DNA from: Thermaerobacter sp. FW80
GTDB lineage: Bacteria; Bacillota; Sulfobacillia; Thermaerobacterales; Thermaerobacteraceae
Assembly (NCBI RefSeq): GCF_004634385.1
Contig: NZ_CP037895.1
Coordinates: 1,463,245-1,527,244 of the forward strand
Direction: 5' to 3'
DNA: 64,000 nt
A model generated the notes under the pieces. That model ran no database searches. It saw only the letters and a program-made list of their open reading frames with translations, and was not told the DNA's origin. Both the position numbers and the translations under genes were made by a program. Below are positions 37,153 through 45,973 of this stretch, piece after piece. How positions within the stretch are numbered: position 1 is the stretch's first letter; each line of letters begins with the position of its first letter.

Positions 37153-38060
37153 TCCCCAGCGCCTTCACCTATCACCGGCCGGAGACGCTGGACGAGGTCT
37201 TCGAGCTGCTGGGGCGGTACGGCGAGCAGGCCAAGCTGCTGGCCGGCGGGCACAGCCTGTTGCCGGCGATGAAGCTGCGGTTGGCCCAGCCCCAGGTGCT
37301 GATCGACCTGGCTCGGGTGAAGGAGCTCCGCGGGGTGTCGGTGGAACCCGGCGGGGCCCTGCGCCTGGGGGCCTTGACGACGCACCATCAGGTGATGACC
37401 GATCCGGTCGTACGCCAGCACGCGCCCCTGCTGGCGGAGGTGGCCGGGGTCATCGGCGACATGCAGGTCCGCTACCGCGGCACCCTGGGCGGCAGCGTCG
37501 CCCACGCCGATCCGGCCGCCGACTACCCGGCGGCGCTGCTGGCGCTGGAGGCCGAGATCGAGGTGGCGGGGCCGGGTGGGCGCCGGCGGACCGTGCCGGC
37601 GGGGGAGTTCTTCTTCGGTCCCTTCATCACCGCCTTGCAACCCGATGAGGTGGTGACCGTCGTGCGCATCCCGCCGGCGGCCGGCGGCGAGCGAGGATGG
37701 CGGTGGGGCTACCGTTACCTCAAGATGGCCCGCCGGGCCTCGGACTTCGCCCTGGTGGGCGTGGCCGCGGCCGTCGCCCGGGATGCGGACGGGACGGCGG
37801 CGGCGGTGCGGGTCGCCCTCAACGGCGTCACCGGCGCCGCCTACCGGGCGACGGCGGTGGAGGAGCGCCTGGCCGGCCGGGTGCCGTCGCCGGAGCTGCT
37901 GGCCGAGGCGGCCGCCCACGCAGTGGATGGGGTTGACGTGGACGGGGACGCGTTGACCTCGGCGGAGTACCGCGCCCATCTGGCGCGGGTCTACACCCGC
38001 CGGGCGCTGGAGGAGGCCTGGCAGCGGGCCGGTGGGGAAGGGGCGATGGCCGCCGACTGA
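37149..38060 (+). CDS. Molybdenum hydroxylase medium subunit, FAD-binding
   Basis: 303 residues, normal for CoxM-type subunits. FAD-binding AGGHSLLPAMKLRL (about residue 32) and TLGGSVAHADPAADYPAALLAL (about 115), then the CO dehydrogenase flavoprotein C-terminal domain. Passes electrons from the 2Fe-2S clusters to the outside acceptor. GTG start overlaps the large-subunit stop (GTGA). The three subunits form one operon; no maturation genes (MoCo sulfuration or XdhC-type chaperones) follow. Confidence 0.93.
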
Positions 38061-38181
38061 ACCGCCGGGTCGAGGCGCCGGAGGCTGGCACCCCACGGCT
38101 TCGCCGGCGAGGCTCGCGGGACGGCGACGACGGGTCGCCACCTCCGACGCCCGCGACCGGTGCAGATCGCAGAGGGCACGA

Positions 38182-38218
38182 GGCGGCGGGCCGGGGCTCC
38201 GCGCCCCGGCCCGCCGCC
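38182..38218. terminator. Perfect 16-bp GC hairpin between convergent genes
   Basis: GGCGGCGGGCCGGGGC (38182-38197), TCCGC loop, GCCCCGGCCCGCCGCC (38203-38218). It lies between the hydroxylase operon and the DUF6230-like gene. No U-tract on either side. The rest of 38061-38396 is GC-rich noncoding sequence. Confidence 0.65.
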
Positions 38219-38396
38219 GCGCGCCACGGCATCGCCCCCGCCGACGGATGCCGGGGATCCCGCCCCTGCCCCCTCCGTTCCCTCGCCGGCTCGGTGGCGC
38301 CGTGTGGCCGCGTTCGTCCACCGTCGCGGGACGGCCGGAGGTGCCACGGCGACGGCACGGCGGCGGGGCAGGCTGCGGGGCGGGCTCGTCGATGAC

Positions 38397-38951
38397 CTAG
38401 TCGATGACCTTGACCTCTAGCTTCATGCCGGGCAGCTTGGCCTTGTTCTGGAACAGGTAGTGGGCGATGATCCGGGCATCTTCGATGACCACGCCCGGTG
38501 CCGTCATCGACAGGGGATTCGCGCCGCGCTGCTCGTCGACGGTCTGTTGGGTGAAGGCGATGGATCCCGCCTGCTGGTAGGTCATGTCCTGGACCAGCCC
38601 GCTGATCTCCACCGGTGACGCGGTGATGCTCACCCGGACCGTCTTGCCCCCGACCTTGAGGTCTTTGTACATGTGCAGGTCGGTGATCACCAGCCGGTCG
38701 ATCTTGGCCCGCGCCATGGGGACGCCGGCGGCCCGGTCGGTGTCGTTGGTGACGGGCAGCAGCTGGAAGCCCTGTCCTTCGAGGCGGTCGAACTCCAGCA
38801 CGACGCCGCCGATGCCGGCCAGCGGCGCCGCCAGGGCGATCCCCTGGGACGCCATGACGAAGAGCATGATGGCCAGCACCGTCATGGACATGGCGAAGGT
38901 CACCAAGAAGCGCCTCCAGGAGAAGGTCCCCGTGGTGGCCACGTGGGGCAT
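38397..38951 (-). CDS. DUF6230-like secreted/membrane-anchored protein
   Basis: 184 residues. An N-terminal hydrophobic helix (FLVTFAMSMTVLAIMLFVMASQGIALA) works as signal or anchor, followed by a beta-rich exported domain with VVLEFDRLEGQGFQLLPV, VITDLHMYKDLKVGGKTVRVSI and a conserved end (IIAHYLFQNKAKLPGMKLEVKV). The pattern resembles the DUF6230 proteins of actinobacteria; function unknown. ATG at 38951 follows GGAGGGAGGCGCC. Probably co-transcribed with the larger exported protein upstream (39028-40713). The family call is from memory and moderate. Confidence 0.65.
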   Translation of the reverse strand: MPHVATTGTFSWRRFLVTFAMSMTVLAIMLFVMASQGIALAAPLAGIGGVVLEFDRLEGQGFQLLPVTNDTDRAAGVPMARAKIDRLVITDLHMYKDLKVGGKTVRVSITASPVEISGLVQDMTYQQAGSIAFTQQTVDEQRGANPLSMTAPGVVIEDARIIAHYLFQNKAKLPGMKLEVKVID

Positions 38952-39027
38952 GGCGCCTCCCTCCTCGTGATCGCGGTTCCCGCGTACCCCTGGGCGCTCG
39001 GGGCCGGACGGTCGATCCCGGGGCAGC

Positions 39028-40713
39028 TCACCGCTCCCCGCCGAGCGAGATCCCCAGGCCCAGCGCATCGAGGAGCTCGCCCAGCCGCGGGAGCAGCCCC
39101 CGCTGGCGCCGACTGGCGTCAGGGCCGTCGGGAGACGGCGGCGGGGTCGCGTCCCCGGGCTCGGAACCCGGGGTGGCTCCCTCGGCGTCGCCGCCCCCTT
39201 CGCCGGGCTGGGCCGACGACGGTGGAGGGAGTGGGCCGTCGAGCCGATCTGCCAGTCGCCGGAGGTCCGGCCAGAAGCGGCCGCACGCATCGGCCAGCCG
39301 GAGCGTCGCGGCGGGAGCCGCCGCGGCCCGGAGCAGTCCTTCGTCGACCAGCGCCGCCAGCAGGTCGACGCCGGTGCGGAGGGCGCGACCGGCCAACGGA
39401 GCCAGGTCGCGGACCGGCCGATCCAGCGCGCCGGCGACGCACGTCAGCGGCGGACCGAGCTCGGGCAGGAGCGGGTCCCTCGGCGGCAGGGACCGCTGCG
39501 GCGGCGGGACCGCGCCGTCCTCGGCGCCGCCGCCGGCATGGCGCGAGGCCCCGTCCGAGGTCCCCCCGTCAGGCGGCGGCGCGCCCGTACCCTCCCCCAG
39601 ACACGCCAACACGGCGGCGGGATCCAGCGGCCGCAACCGCTCGAGGGCCGCATCCCACCGACCTTGACGGAGGGCCTCCAGGTCCACGAGGGGCAGCGGA
39701 TCGCGATGGAGCCGCTGGGCCAGGCACGTCACCAGCGCTCGGGCGGCAGGTGGCAGCCCGGCGTCCGGCGGAGACGGCGGACCGGGGGGCGCCGGCTGCG
39801 ACTCCCCGGTGCCCGCGGCGGGCTGCTGTGGCGAACCCGAACCGGGTTGTGCCGCGCCCGGGGCCGCTTCGGGCGAGGCACCGGGCGGGCGCCGCTGGGA
39901 ACCCTCGGACGACCGGTGCCGGCCCCGGAGGTCGTCGAGGCCGTGGGCATCGCGGTACCGGCGGTGGAGGAGATCCGCCTGGCGACGGACCCGGTCGATG
40001 CGCTCCCGCTGGGCCAGGTCGGCGGGATCGTGGACGAACCGCAGGGTCGCGTCGGGGAGCACGGCGGTTCCGCTGTGCATCCACGTGGCCCGCATGCCCA
40101 CGTCCCGGACGCGGAGGGTCACCCGCCCGCCGCGCTGCAGCAGGTCGAGGACGAACGCGATGGGGTCCGTCGCCTTGACGGCCCCGGGGATGGTGCCCAC
40201 CAGCGAGAGGAGGTCGGTCCGCAGCGCCACGTCGGTGACGCGGGCCACGCCGCGGCTGGTGATCTGAAGGTAGGGGGGGCCGTCGCGGCCGAGCTCCTGG
40301 GTCAGGGCCAGGTCGCGGATGTCGGCCGACGCGAACCGCACCACCACGTCGAAGGGACCGGCGCCGGGGCCGGAGGCGGGCAGGATGACGGCGTCGCGGC
40401 CCACCAGTTCGTCCGCGGTCACGACGAAGTAGCGGTCGGGGACCAGGAGATCGCCCAGGTCCGCAGGTCCAGGGGCCGCCGCACCGGCTGCGCCGGCCGC
40501 GCCGGCGAGGGGACCCAGGGCGAGCAGCGCCACCGCCGCCACCCCCGCGATCCGCGACGGCGGTCGTGCGGACGGCGGTCGCGCCCCACCGGCGCAGCGC
40601 GCCCGTCCACCCCGCCCGCGAGCGACGGGCCGGGGTGGGATGGCGTCGCCGCCGGCGCGGCGCAGGGCGACCCGCCATGGAGTGCGCCGGCCACCGCTGC
40701 GGGCGCCCTTCAT
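39028..40713 (-). CDS. Large exported protein of unknown function
   Basis: 561 residues. After a long Arg-rich lead comes a hydrophobic signal-like helix (GVAAVALLALGPLAGAAGAA, about residues 57-76). Then a beta-rich domain (VPDRYFVVTADELVGRDAVILP, FASADIRDLALTQEL, ITSRGVARVTDVAL; about 90-240) resembles the small neighbour in pattern. A Pro/Gly/Ser-rich middle (about 290-345) and a Leu/Ala-rich helical C-terminal part with three spaced Cys follow. No enzyme motif is seen. ATG at 40713 follows AAGGGGGGTGAG. The two neighbouring exported proteins may act together on the cell surface; that is inference. Confidence 0.6.
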   Translation of the reverse strand: MKGARSGGRRTPWRVALRRAGGDAIPPRPVARGRGGRARCAGGARPPSARPPSRIAGVAAVALLALGPLAGAAGAAGAAAPGPADLGDLLVPDRYFVVTADELVGRDAVILPASGPGAGPFDVVVRFASADIRDLALTQELGRDGPPYLQITSRGVARVTDVALRTDLLSLVGTIPGAVKATDPIAFVLDLLQRGGRVTLRVRDVGMRATWMHSGTAVLPDATLRFVHDPADLAQRERIDRVRRQADLLHRRYRDAHGLDDLRGRHRSSEGSQRRPPGASPEAAPGAAQPGSGSPQQPAAGTGESQPAPPGPPSPPDAGLPPAARALVTCLAQRLHRDPLPLVDLEALRQGRWDAALERLRPLDPAAVLACLGEGTGAPPPDGGTSDGASRHAGGGAEDGAVPPPQRSLPPRDPLLPELGPPLTCVAGALDRPVRDLAPLAGRALRTGVDLLAALVDEGLLRAAAAPAATLRLADACGRFWPDLRRLADRLDGPLPPPSSAQPGEGGGDAEGATPGSEPGDATPPPSPDGPDASRRQRGLLPRLGELLDALGLGISLGGER

Positions 40714-41201
40714 CCACTCACCCCCCTTCTTCCCGCAGGATGGACCGCTGACCGGGGGAAGGGCGGGTGGGGCCACCGGCGACGGTAGCCGGACGACGCC
40801 CGCGGCCCGCAGCTCCGGCACCTCGGTCCGGAGCTCCGCGGGCCGGGATCGGGTGCGCGAGCCGCGACCGGGAGCGCGGGCCGCGGCCGGGCGTTCCGGG
40901 AACCGCGGCCCGGAGCGCCCGGCCCCGGCCCAGCGGCCGGCGGTCGGCGGACCACAGGGGCTCGCGCCCCTGCCCGTGGTGGCCGGTGTGGGACCCGCAT
41001 CGGTGGCCGCCTGGACCGACCGTCCGGCCGGTCGGGCGGGGCGAGGGGAGAAACCTCCGGGAGCGGGACGTCCCCCCGCGGGCCGGGACGGCGCCCCCTG
41101 TCCCCCACCGCGACGCCGTTCCCCCAGAACGGTTCACCACAACCGGATTCGGGCGGGGGCGCCGCCTTCTGGGGGTCGTCGGCCGGCCGTCGCAGGGTCG
41201 T
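40714..41201. other. Intergenic region with a 16-bp hairpin
   Basis: No gene recognised. GGCCGGGCGTTCCGGG (40885-40900) and CCCGGAGCGCCCGGCC (40909-40924) form a stem with one G-U pair and an 8-base loop, a possible end of the FAD oxidoreductase/trehalose transcript on the minus strand. Confidence 0.5.
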
Positions 41202-42407
41202 TCAACGGCCGGGGATCAGGCGGCGATCGGCGAGGTCGGCCAGCACGGCCGCCGCGATGGCATGGGCGGCGCCGAGGGCCGTCGACAGCCCCTCGAGCCC
41301 GAAGCCGGCAGCCACGAACAGCCCTCGGGCGCCCCCCCACGGGGCGACGGCGCCGACGAAGGGCAGGCCGTCGGGGCCGCGCAGGTCGATCAGGGTCCGG
41401 ACCCGATCGAGCTGGGCCTCTGCGGTCAGGTCGAACCGCTCCACCAGGTCTTCCACCAGCGCCACGAGCTCGTCGAAGGAGGGCGGGGACCAGTCGCCCT
41501 CGAGGCGGGCCGCGGCCAAGAGCGTCCGCGCCTCGATCCCGAGGGCGAAGCGCCAGATCAGCGAGCGGCGGGTGAACACCGCCGGTGGGGTCTCCACCGT
41601 GGCCGGCAAGCGAAAGGGGATCACCACGTCCTTGACGGGGACGAACCGGCTCGCGAACCCGCGGGGCAGCCCGTCCATGGCGAGGCTCTCCGGCCGCGGA
41701 CCGGGCGCCAGGACCAGCGCGGAGGCGGGGACCACGTCGTCCCATCCTTCCACCGGATGACCGGCGGGACGGTCGGCGGCGGGACGGGTCGCCTGTGGGC
41801 CCCCGCCCGCCCGGGCCACCCGGACCCCCGTCACCCGGTCCCCGGCGAGCACCGGCGCCATCACCCGCGTGCGGGTCAACAGCCGCAGCCCGGCGCGCCG
41901 GGCGGCCAGGTACATGGCGTCGAGCAGCAGGAGGTGATCGACGAAGGCGGCGCGGCCGGGATGGCCGTCCAGCCGGGCGAAGGTCAGCCGCAGGGGGGAG
42001 CGGGGGTGGCGGTGCTGGGCGACGGCGAACGCCCAGGTGCACTGGGCGAAGGCGTCCAGCACCGGGTGCCCGACGGCGGCCTTGAGGATGCCCACGGCGT
42101 CCCGGGTCTCGCCCAGCCCGGGGAAGTCGCCCTCCTCCACCAGCACCACCGGTACGGAGCGCTGCAGGACGAAGGCGACCGCGGTGCCCACGATGCCCCC
42201 GCCGGCGACCACCACCGGCGGGAGGTCGCCGGCGGCCGCACCCGCCACCGCCTCCGGGCCGATGCCCCGCCCGGGACGCCGCTGGCCCGCGCGTCCATCC
42301 CGCCGGCCCGCCGCCGCGGTCTCTGCGTCCTTTGCGGCGGGTCCGGCGTGGGGGCCGACGGCGTCCGATCGGGTGCGCGGGGATCCCATGGGATGGGGCT
42401 GCTCCAT
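41202..42407 (-). CDS. FAD-dependent oxidoreductase, DAO family
   Basis: 401 residues. The dinucleotide-binding motif VVVAGGGIVGTAVAFVLQ is at about residue 65, followed by a glycine oxidase/D-amino-acid oxidase-like layout (ETRDAVGILKAAVGHPVLD, SLIWRFALG, and the C-terminal GPDGLPFVGAVAPWGGARGLFVAAGFGLEGLSTALGAA second FAD-binding segment). Members oxidise amines or amino acids; the substrate is unknown. About 60 low-complexity residues precede the fold. The ATG at 42407 has GGAGGTG 13 bases upstream, so a later start is possible. It lies 60 bases after otsA on the same strand. Confidence 0.82.
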   Translation of the reverse strand: MEQPHPMGSPRTRSDAVGPHAGPAAKDAETAAAGRRDGRAGQRRPGRGIGPEAVAGAAAGDLPPVVVAGGGIVGTAVAFVLQRSVPVVLVEEGDFPGLGETRDAVGILKAAVGHPVLDAFAQCTWAFAVAQHRHPRSPLRLTFARLDGHPGRAAFVDHLLLLDAMYLAARRAGLRLLTRTRVMAPVLAGDRVTGVRVARAGGGPQATRPAADRPAGHPVEGWDDVVPASALVLAPGPRPESLAMDGLPRGFASRFVPVKDVVIPFRLPATVETPPAVFTRRSLIWRFALGIEARTLLAAARLEGDWSPPSFDELVALVEDLVERFDLTAEAQLDRVRTLIDLRGPDGLPFVGAVAPWGGARGLFVAAGFGLEGLSTALGAAHAIAAAVLADLADRRLIPGR

Positions 42408-42467
42408 GTCCGGTGGTGTGCACCTCCACGCCTCGGCCGGGTGCCGGGTGACCCGCGGGCCGGCCTC

Positions 42468-43880
42468 TCAACCGGGGGACGCGCCGGCCAGGGTGACCGG
42501 GCTGCCCTCCAAGGACGCCAGGAACCGCTCCGCCCAGCGGTGGACGTCCAGGGCGGCCACCCGCTCCTTGAGGGCGGCCCGGCGGGCGTCCCATCGGCGT
42601 CGGCCGGGTTCGTCCGCCAGGGAGGTGAGCACCTCGTGCAGGGTGTCCGCCAGCCCGTCGACGTCGAAGGGGTTCACCGCCACGGCCTCGGGAAGCACCG
42701 CGGCCGCCCCGGCCAGCGAGGAGAGGATTAAGACCCCATTCTCCGTCACCCAGGCGTACTCCTGGGCCACCAGGTTCATGCCGTCCCGGAGGGGGGTGAC
42801 CAGGGCGGCGTCGGCGGCGAGGTAGAACGCCGTCAGCTCCCGGGGCGTGAAGGCGCGGTAGAGGTAGTGCACGGGGACCCAGCCGTCCCGCATGTAGGCG
42901 CCGTTGATGCGACCGACCTGTTCGTCCACCAGGCGCTTGAGGAGGCGATACGAGGGCAGCCGGGTCCGGCTGGGAACGGCGATCTGGTAGAGGGTCACCC
43001 GGCCGAGCCACTGGGGATACCGCTCGAAGAGACGCTCCCAGGCCGCCAGACGTTCGGGGATGCCCTTGGTGTAGTCCAGCCGGTCGATGCCGACGACGAC
43101 CAGCGGGGTCCCGGCCATGCGGCGGATCCGCCGGGCCCGCTCTCGCACCCGCGGCTCCGCCGCCCACTGGGCGAAGCGGGCGGTGTCGATGCCGATGGGG
43201 TGGGCCTCGACGCGGATCTCGCGCCCCTGCCAGCGCACCCGCCGGCCGTCGACCACCGCCCCGGGCAACGTGCGGCAGGTGGCGAGGAAGTTGGCCACGT
43301 ACTCGGGCGTGTGCAGGCCCACGAGGTCGGCGCCCAGCACGCCCTCGAGAAGCTGGCGCGTCCAGGGGAGGACCTGCCAGACCTCCGGCGGCGGCCACGG
43401 GATGTGCCAGAAGAAGCCGATGCGCGCGCCGGGCCGGGCGGCACGGAGCAGGGCCGGCACCAGCATCAGGTGGTAGTCGTGGACCCACACCGGCGTGGCG
43501 GGATCGGTCCACTCCTCTAGCACCGCCTCGGCGAAGCGGCGGTTCGTGGCCTGGTACGCGGCATAGAAGGCGCGGCGGAGTTCCACCCGCTCCAGGAAGT
43601 AGTGGGCCAGGGGCCAGAGGACCCGATTGGCCATGCCGTGGTACGAGCCGGTCACCTCCCGGGCGGGCACGTGGAGCCGTCGCACGGTGAAGCGCGGTGC
43701 CTCGGGCGGATGGGCGAGGCGCGGCACGGCGTCGGCCTCCTTCTCCCCCCACGCCACCCAGGTGCCGCCTCGCCGTTCCAGCACCGGCAGCAGCGCCGTG
43801 GCCAGCCCGCCCACGGCCGGCACCCATCGGCCCCGTTCCTGCCGCAGAGGCTCCCGGTTGGCGACCACCACCAGGGACAC
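42468..43880 (-). CDS. otsA: Trehalose-6-phosphate synthase
   Basis: 470 residues, normal for family GT20. It makes trehalose 6-phosphate from UDP-glucose (or another NDP-glucose) and glucose 6-phosphate. VVVANREPL, GGLATAL, VWVHDYHLMLVPALLR, GFFWHIPWPPPEVWQVLPW, GLHTPEYVANFL, GIDRLDYTKGIPERL and TPLRDGMNLVAQEYAW are the expected landmarks. GTG at 43880 is set 8 bases from GAGGAGG; a GTG nine bases earlier overlaps the ribosome site. No otsB phosphatase is next to it. Together with proXVW just upstream, it suggests a compatible-solute cluster. Confidence 0.95.
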   Translation of the reverse strand: MSLVVVANREPLRQERGRWVPAVGGLATALLPVLERRGGTWVAWGEKEADAVPRLAHPPEAPRFTVRRLHVPAREVTGSYHGMANRVLWPLAHYFLERVELRRAFYAAYQATNRRFAEAVLEEWTDPATPVWVHDYHLMLVPALLRAARPGARIGFFWHIPWPPPEVWQVLPWTRQLLEGVLGADLVGLHTPEYVANFLATCRTLPGAVVDGRRVRWQGREIRVEAHPIGIDTARFAQWAAEPRVRERARRIRRMAGTPLVVVGIDRLDYTKGIPERLAAWERLFERYPQWLGRVTLYQIAVPSRTRLPSYRLLKRLVDEQVGRINGAYMRDGWVPVHYLYRAFTPRELTAFYLAADAALVTPLRDGMNLVAQEYAWVTENGVLILSSLAGAAAVLPEAVAVNPFDVDGLADTLHEVLTSLADEPGRRRWDARRAALKERVAALDVHRWAERFLASLEGSPVTLAGASPG

Positions 43881-43962
43881 CGCCACCACCTCCTCGCAGT
43901 CGCGCCGCTGCGGCCGGGGAAGGAGGGGGATGCCCGGACGGTGCCCGGCAGGGGGCGGCCGG

Positions 43963-44110
43963 CCTCGTCCCGTGGGCGGTTGGCGGCTTCACGCCGTCCG
44001 CGACGGCCGGCTTCATCCCGTGGCGGATGACGGCCGGACTCCCCGTCCACGCCGCCACCCGTGGCGGCTCGACCGGCCGTGCGCAGCGCCGCCGGCGGCG
44101 GGATTGCCCG
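43963..44110. repeat. Degenerate 27-30 bp tandem repeat between proW and otsA
   Basis: Four to five diverged units of a GGCTTCATCCCGTGGCGG-like theme; two (about 43988-44040) are clearly related. Read on the minus strand they give a nine-residue periodicity, but no gene is supported. Confidence 0.5.
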
Positions 44111-44123
44111 TCGGCGGCCGGGT

Positions 44124-44981
44124 TCATCCGGTCCGGGGCACCTGCCACCGCCGTGCCAAGCCCTGGGACAGCCGGTCCATGACGATGGCCAGCGCCACGA
44201 TGGTGAAGCCCGCCTCGAAGCCGGCACCGGGGTCGACGCGCTGGATCGCCCGCATCACGGCCTCACCGACGCCGCCCGCGCCCACCATGCTGGCGATGAC
44301 CACCATGGCCAGGGCCATCATCGTCGTCTGGTTGATCCCCGCCATGATGCTCGGCAGGGCCAGGGGCAGCCGCACCTGGAACAACAGCTGCCACCGGGTG
44401 GCGCCAAAGGCCTGGGCGGCCTCCTGGGCGTCGGCGGGCACCTGGCGGATGCCCAGGTCCACCAGGCGCGCCACCGGCGGCAGGGCGTACACCACCGTCG
44501 CCAGCGTGCCCGGCACCGGGCCGAGGGCCTGGAAGAGCATCATCACGGGGATCAGGTACACGAAGCTGGGCATGGTCTGCATGGCGTCCAGCACGGGCAG
44601 CACCAGGGCGTGGATGCGGCGGGACTCGGCCATGGCGATGCCCAGGGGCAGGCCGATGGCCACCGCCAGGGCGACGGCGACGATGACCATCGCCAGCGTC
44701 TCGATGGCGGCCGCCCAGTAGCCGAAGGCGCCGATGGCCATCATCAGCCCGGCCAGCGTCATCGCCGTCAGCGGGCGGCGGGTGACGGCCCACGCGGCGA
44801 GCAGCACCCCGCCGACCCAGGCCCACCAGGGCACCGCCAGCAGACCGGCCTCGATGGCGTTGAGCGAGCGGGTGATGGCCACGGAGACGCCGTGGAAGAA
44901 CCCGCCCCCCCGGTCCACCAGCCACGTCAGGCCGTCCTGGATCCAGGGGGCGACGTGGAACTCCAGGGCCTCAGGGAACAA
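44124..44981 (-). CDS. proW: Glycine betaine/proline ABC transporter permease
   Basis: 285 residues with about six membrane helices. The permease landmark EAAQAFGATRWQLLFQVRLPLALPSIMAGINQTTMMALAMVVIASMVGAGGVG is intact, and PVLDAMQTMPSFVYLIPVMMLFQALG is typical of ProW/OpuAB. It forms the channel with ProV and receives substrate from ProX. The only start with a good ribosome site is TTG at 44981 (GGAGGGGGG 7 bases upstream), which overlaps the proV end by 11 bases. Confidence 0.92.
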   Translation of the reverse strand: MFPEALEFHVAPWIQDGLTWLVDRGGGFFHGVSVAITRSLNAIEAGLLAVPWWAWVGGVLLAAWAVTRRPLTAMTLAGLMMAIGAFGYWAAAIETLAMVIVAVALAVAIGLPLGIAMAESRRIHALVLPVLDAMQTMPSFVYLIPVMMLFQALGPVPGTLATVVYALPPVARLVDLGIRQVPADAQEAAQAFGATRWQLLFQVRLPLALPSIMAGINQTTMMALAMVVIASMVGAGGVGEAVMRAIQRVDPGAGFEAGFTIVALAIVMDRLSQGLARRWQVPRTG

Positions 44982-45972
44982 GGCCGGATCCCCCCTCCGC
45001 GCCCACGGGCTCCAGGGCGGCCGCCCGGAGCGTGCCCCCGGCCAGGGCGGCCGCCTCCCGCACATCCCGGACGAACCGGCGGACGTAGTCGTCGGCCGGG
45101 TGCTGGATGATCTCCCGCGGCCGTCCCACCTGGACGATGCGGCCTGCCCTCATGATGGCCAGCCGGTCGCCCAGGCGCAACGCCTCCTGCAGGTCGTGGG
45201 TGATGAACACGATGGTCTTGTGGAGCTCCGCCTGCAGGCGCAGCAGATCGTCCTGCAGCTCCCGCCGGATGAGCGGATCCAGCCCGCTGAAGGGTTCGTC
45301 CATCAACAGCAGGTCGGCGTCGCGGGCCAGGGCGCGGGCGATGCCGACCCGCTGCCGCATGCCGCCCGACAGGGCGGCCGGGTGGCGGTCCGCCCACTTC
45401 TCCAGGCCGACGCGGGCCAGGGCGGCCCGCGCCCGCTCGAGCTGGACGCGACGGGGTTCGCCCCGCAGGCGCAGGCCGAAGGCCACGTTCTCCAGCACGG
45501 TGCGGTGGGGCAGCAGCCCGTAGTGCTGGAAGACCATGGCCACCTTGTGGCGCCGGAAGGCGGTCAGCTGCCGGGCGTCCATGGCGGTGACGTCCTCGCC
45601 GTCCACCAGGATGCGGCCCGCGGTCGGCTCCACCAGCCGCAGCAGGCACCGCACCAGGGTGGACTTGCCGCTGCCCGAGAGCCCCATCACCACGAAGATC
45701 TCCCCGCGCCGCACCCGCAGGGTGGCGTCGCGGACCGCCACCACGGCGCCCTGGGACTCGGCCCGCGCCACCGCCTCCGGGTCGCGGACGTCGATGCGGC
45801 GGTGGTGGCGCGCGTAGATCTTCCACAGGTTCTGCACCGCCAGCAGGACGGGGCGGCGGCCGTCGGACCCGCCGTCGCCCCGGCCGTCGCGGCCGCCCTG
45901 CCGGGCCGCGGTTGCGGCAGGCCGCGAGGCCGGCACCGCGGGAGCCGCCTTCGTCGGCGTCGGAGCCGTCAT
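44971..45972 (-). CDS. proV: Glycine betaine/proline ABC transporter ATPase
   Basis: 333 residues. Walker A GLSGSGKST, Q-loop FQHYGLLPHRTVLENVAFGL, signature LSGGMRQRVGIARALA, Walker B LLLMDEPFSGLDPLIRREL and switch His FITHDLQEAL. The family's N-terminal lead (IYARHHRRI...VAVRDATLRVRRGEIFVVMG) is present, but the CBS-domain pair that senses ionic strength in OpuAA/ProV is missing, so the protein ends soon after the ATPase. ATG at 45972 follows GGAGGTGCGGTGAG, two bases from the proX stop. A reverse CCGGTTCGTCC copy (45069) codes for RRFVRD. Confidence 0.94.
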   Translation of the reverse strand: MTAPTPTKAAPAVPASRPAATAARQGGRDGRGDGGSDGRRPVLLAVQNLWKIYARHHRRIDVRDPEAVARAESQGAVVAVRDATLRVRRGEIFVVMGLSGSGKSTLVRCLLRLVEPTAGRILVDGEDVTAMDARQLTAFRRHKVAMVFQHYGLLPHRTVLENVAFGLRLRGEPRRVQLERARAALARVGLEKWADRHPAALSGGMRQRVGIARALARDADLLLMDEPFSGLDPLIRRELQDDLLRLQAELHKTIVFITHDLQEALRLGDRLAIMRAGRIVQVGRPREIIQHPADDYVRRFVRDVREAAALAGGTLRAAALEPVGAEGGSGLVP

Positions 45973-45973
45973 C

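Noticed and set aside
41134-44148. Very long minus-strand frame of 1004 codons
   Set aside because: It is an out-of-frame shadow of otsA and the FAD oxidoreductase, Gly/Arg/Pro-rich, as are the other long overlapping frames in this GC-rich DNA.
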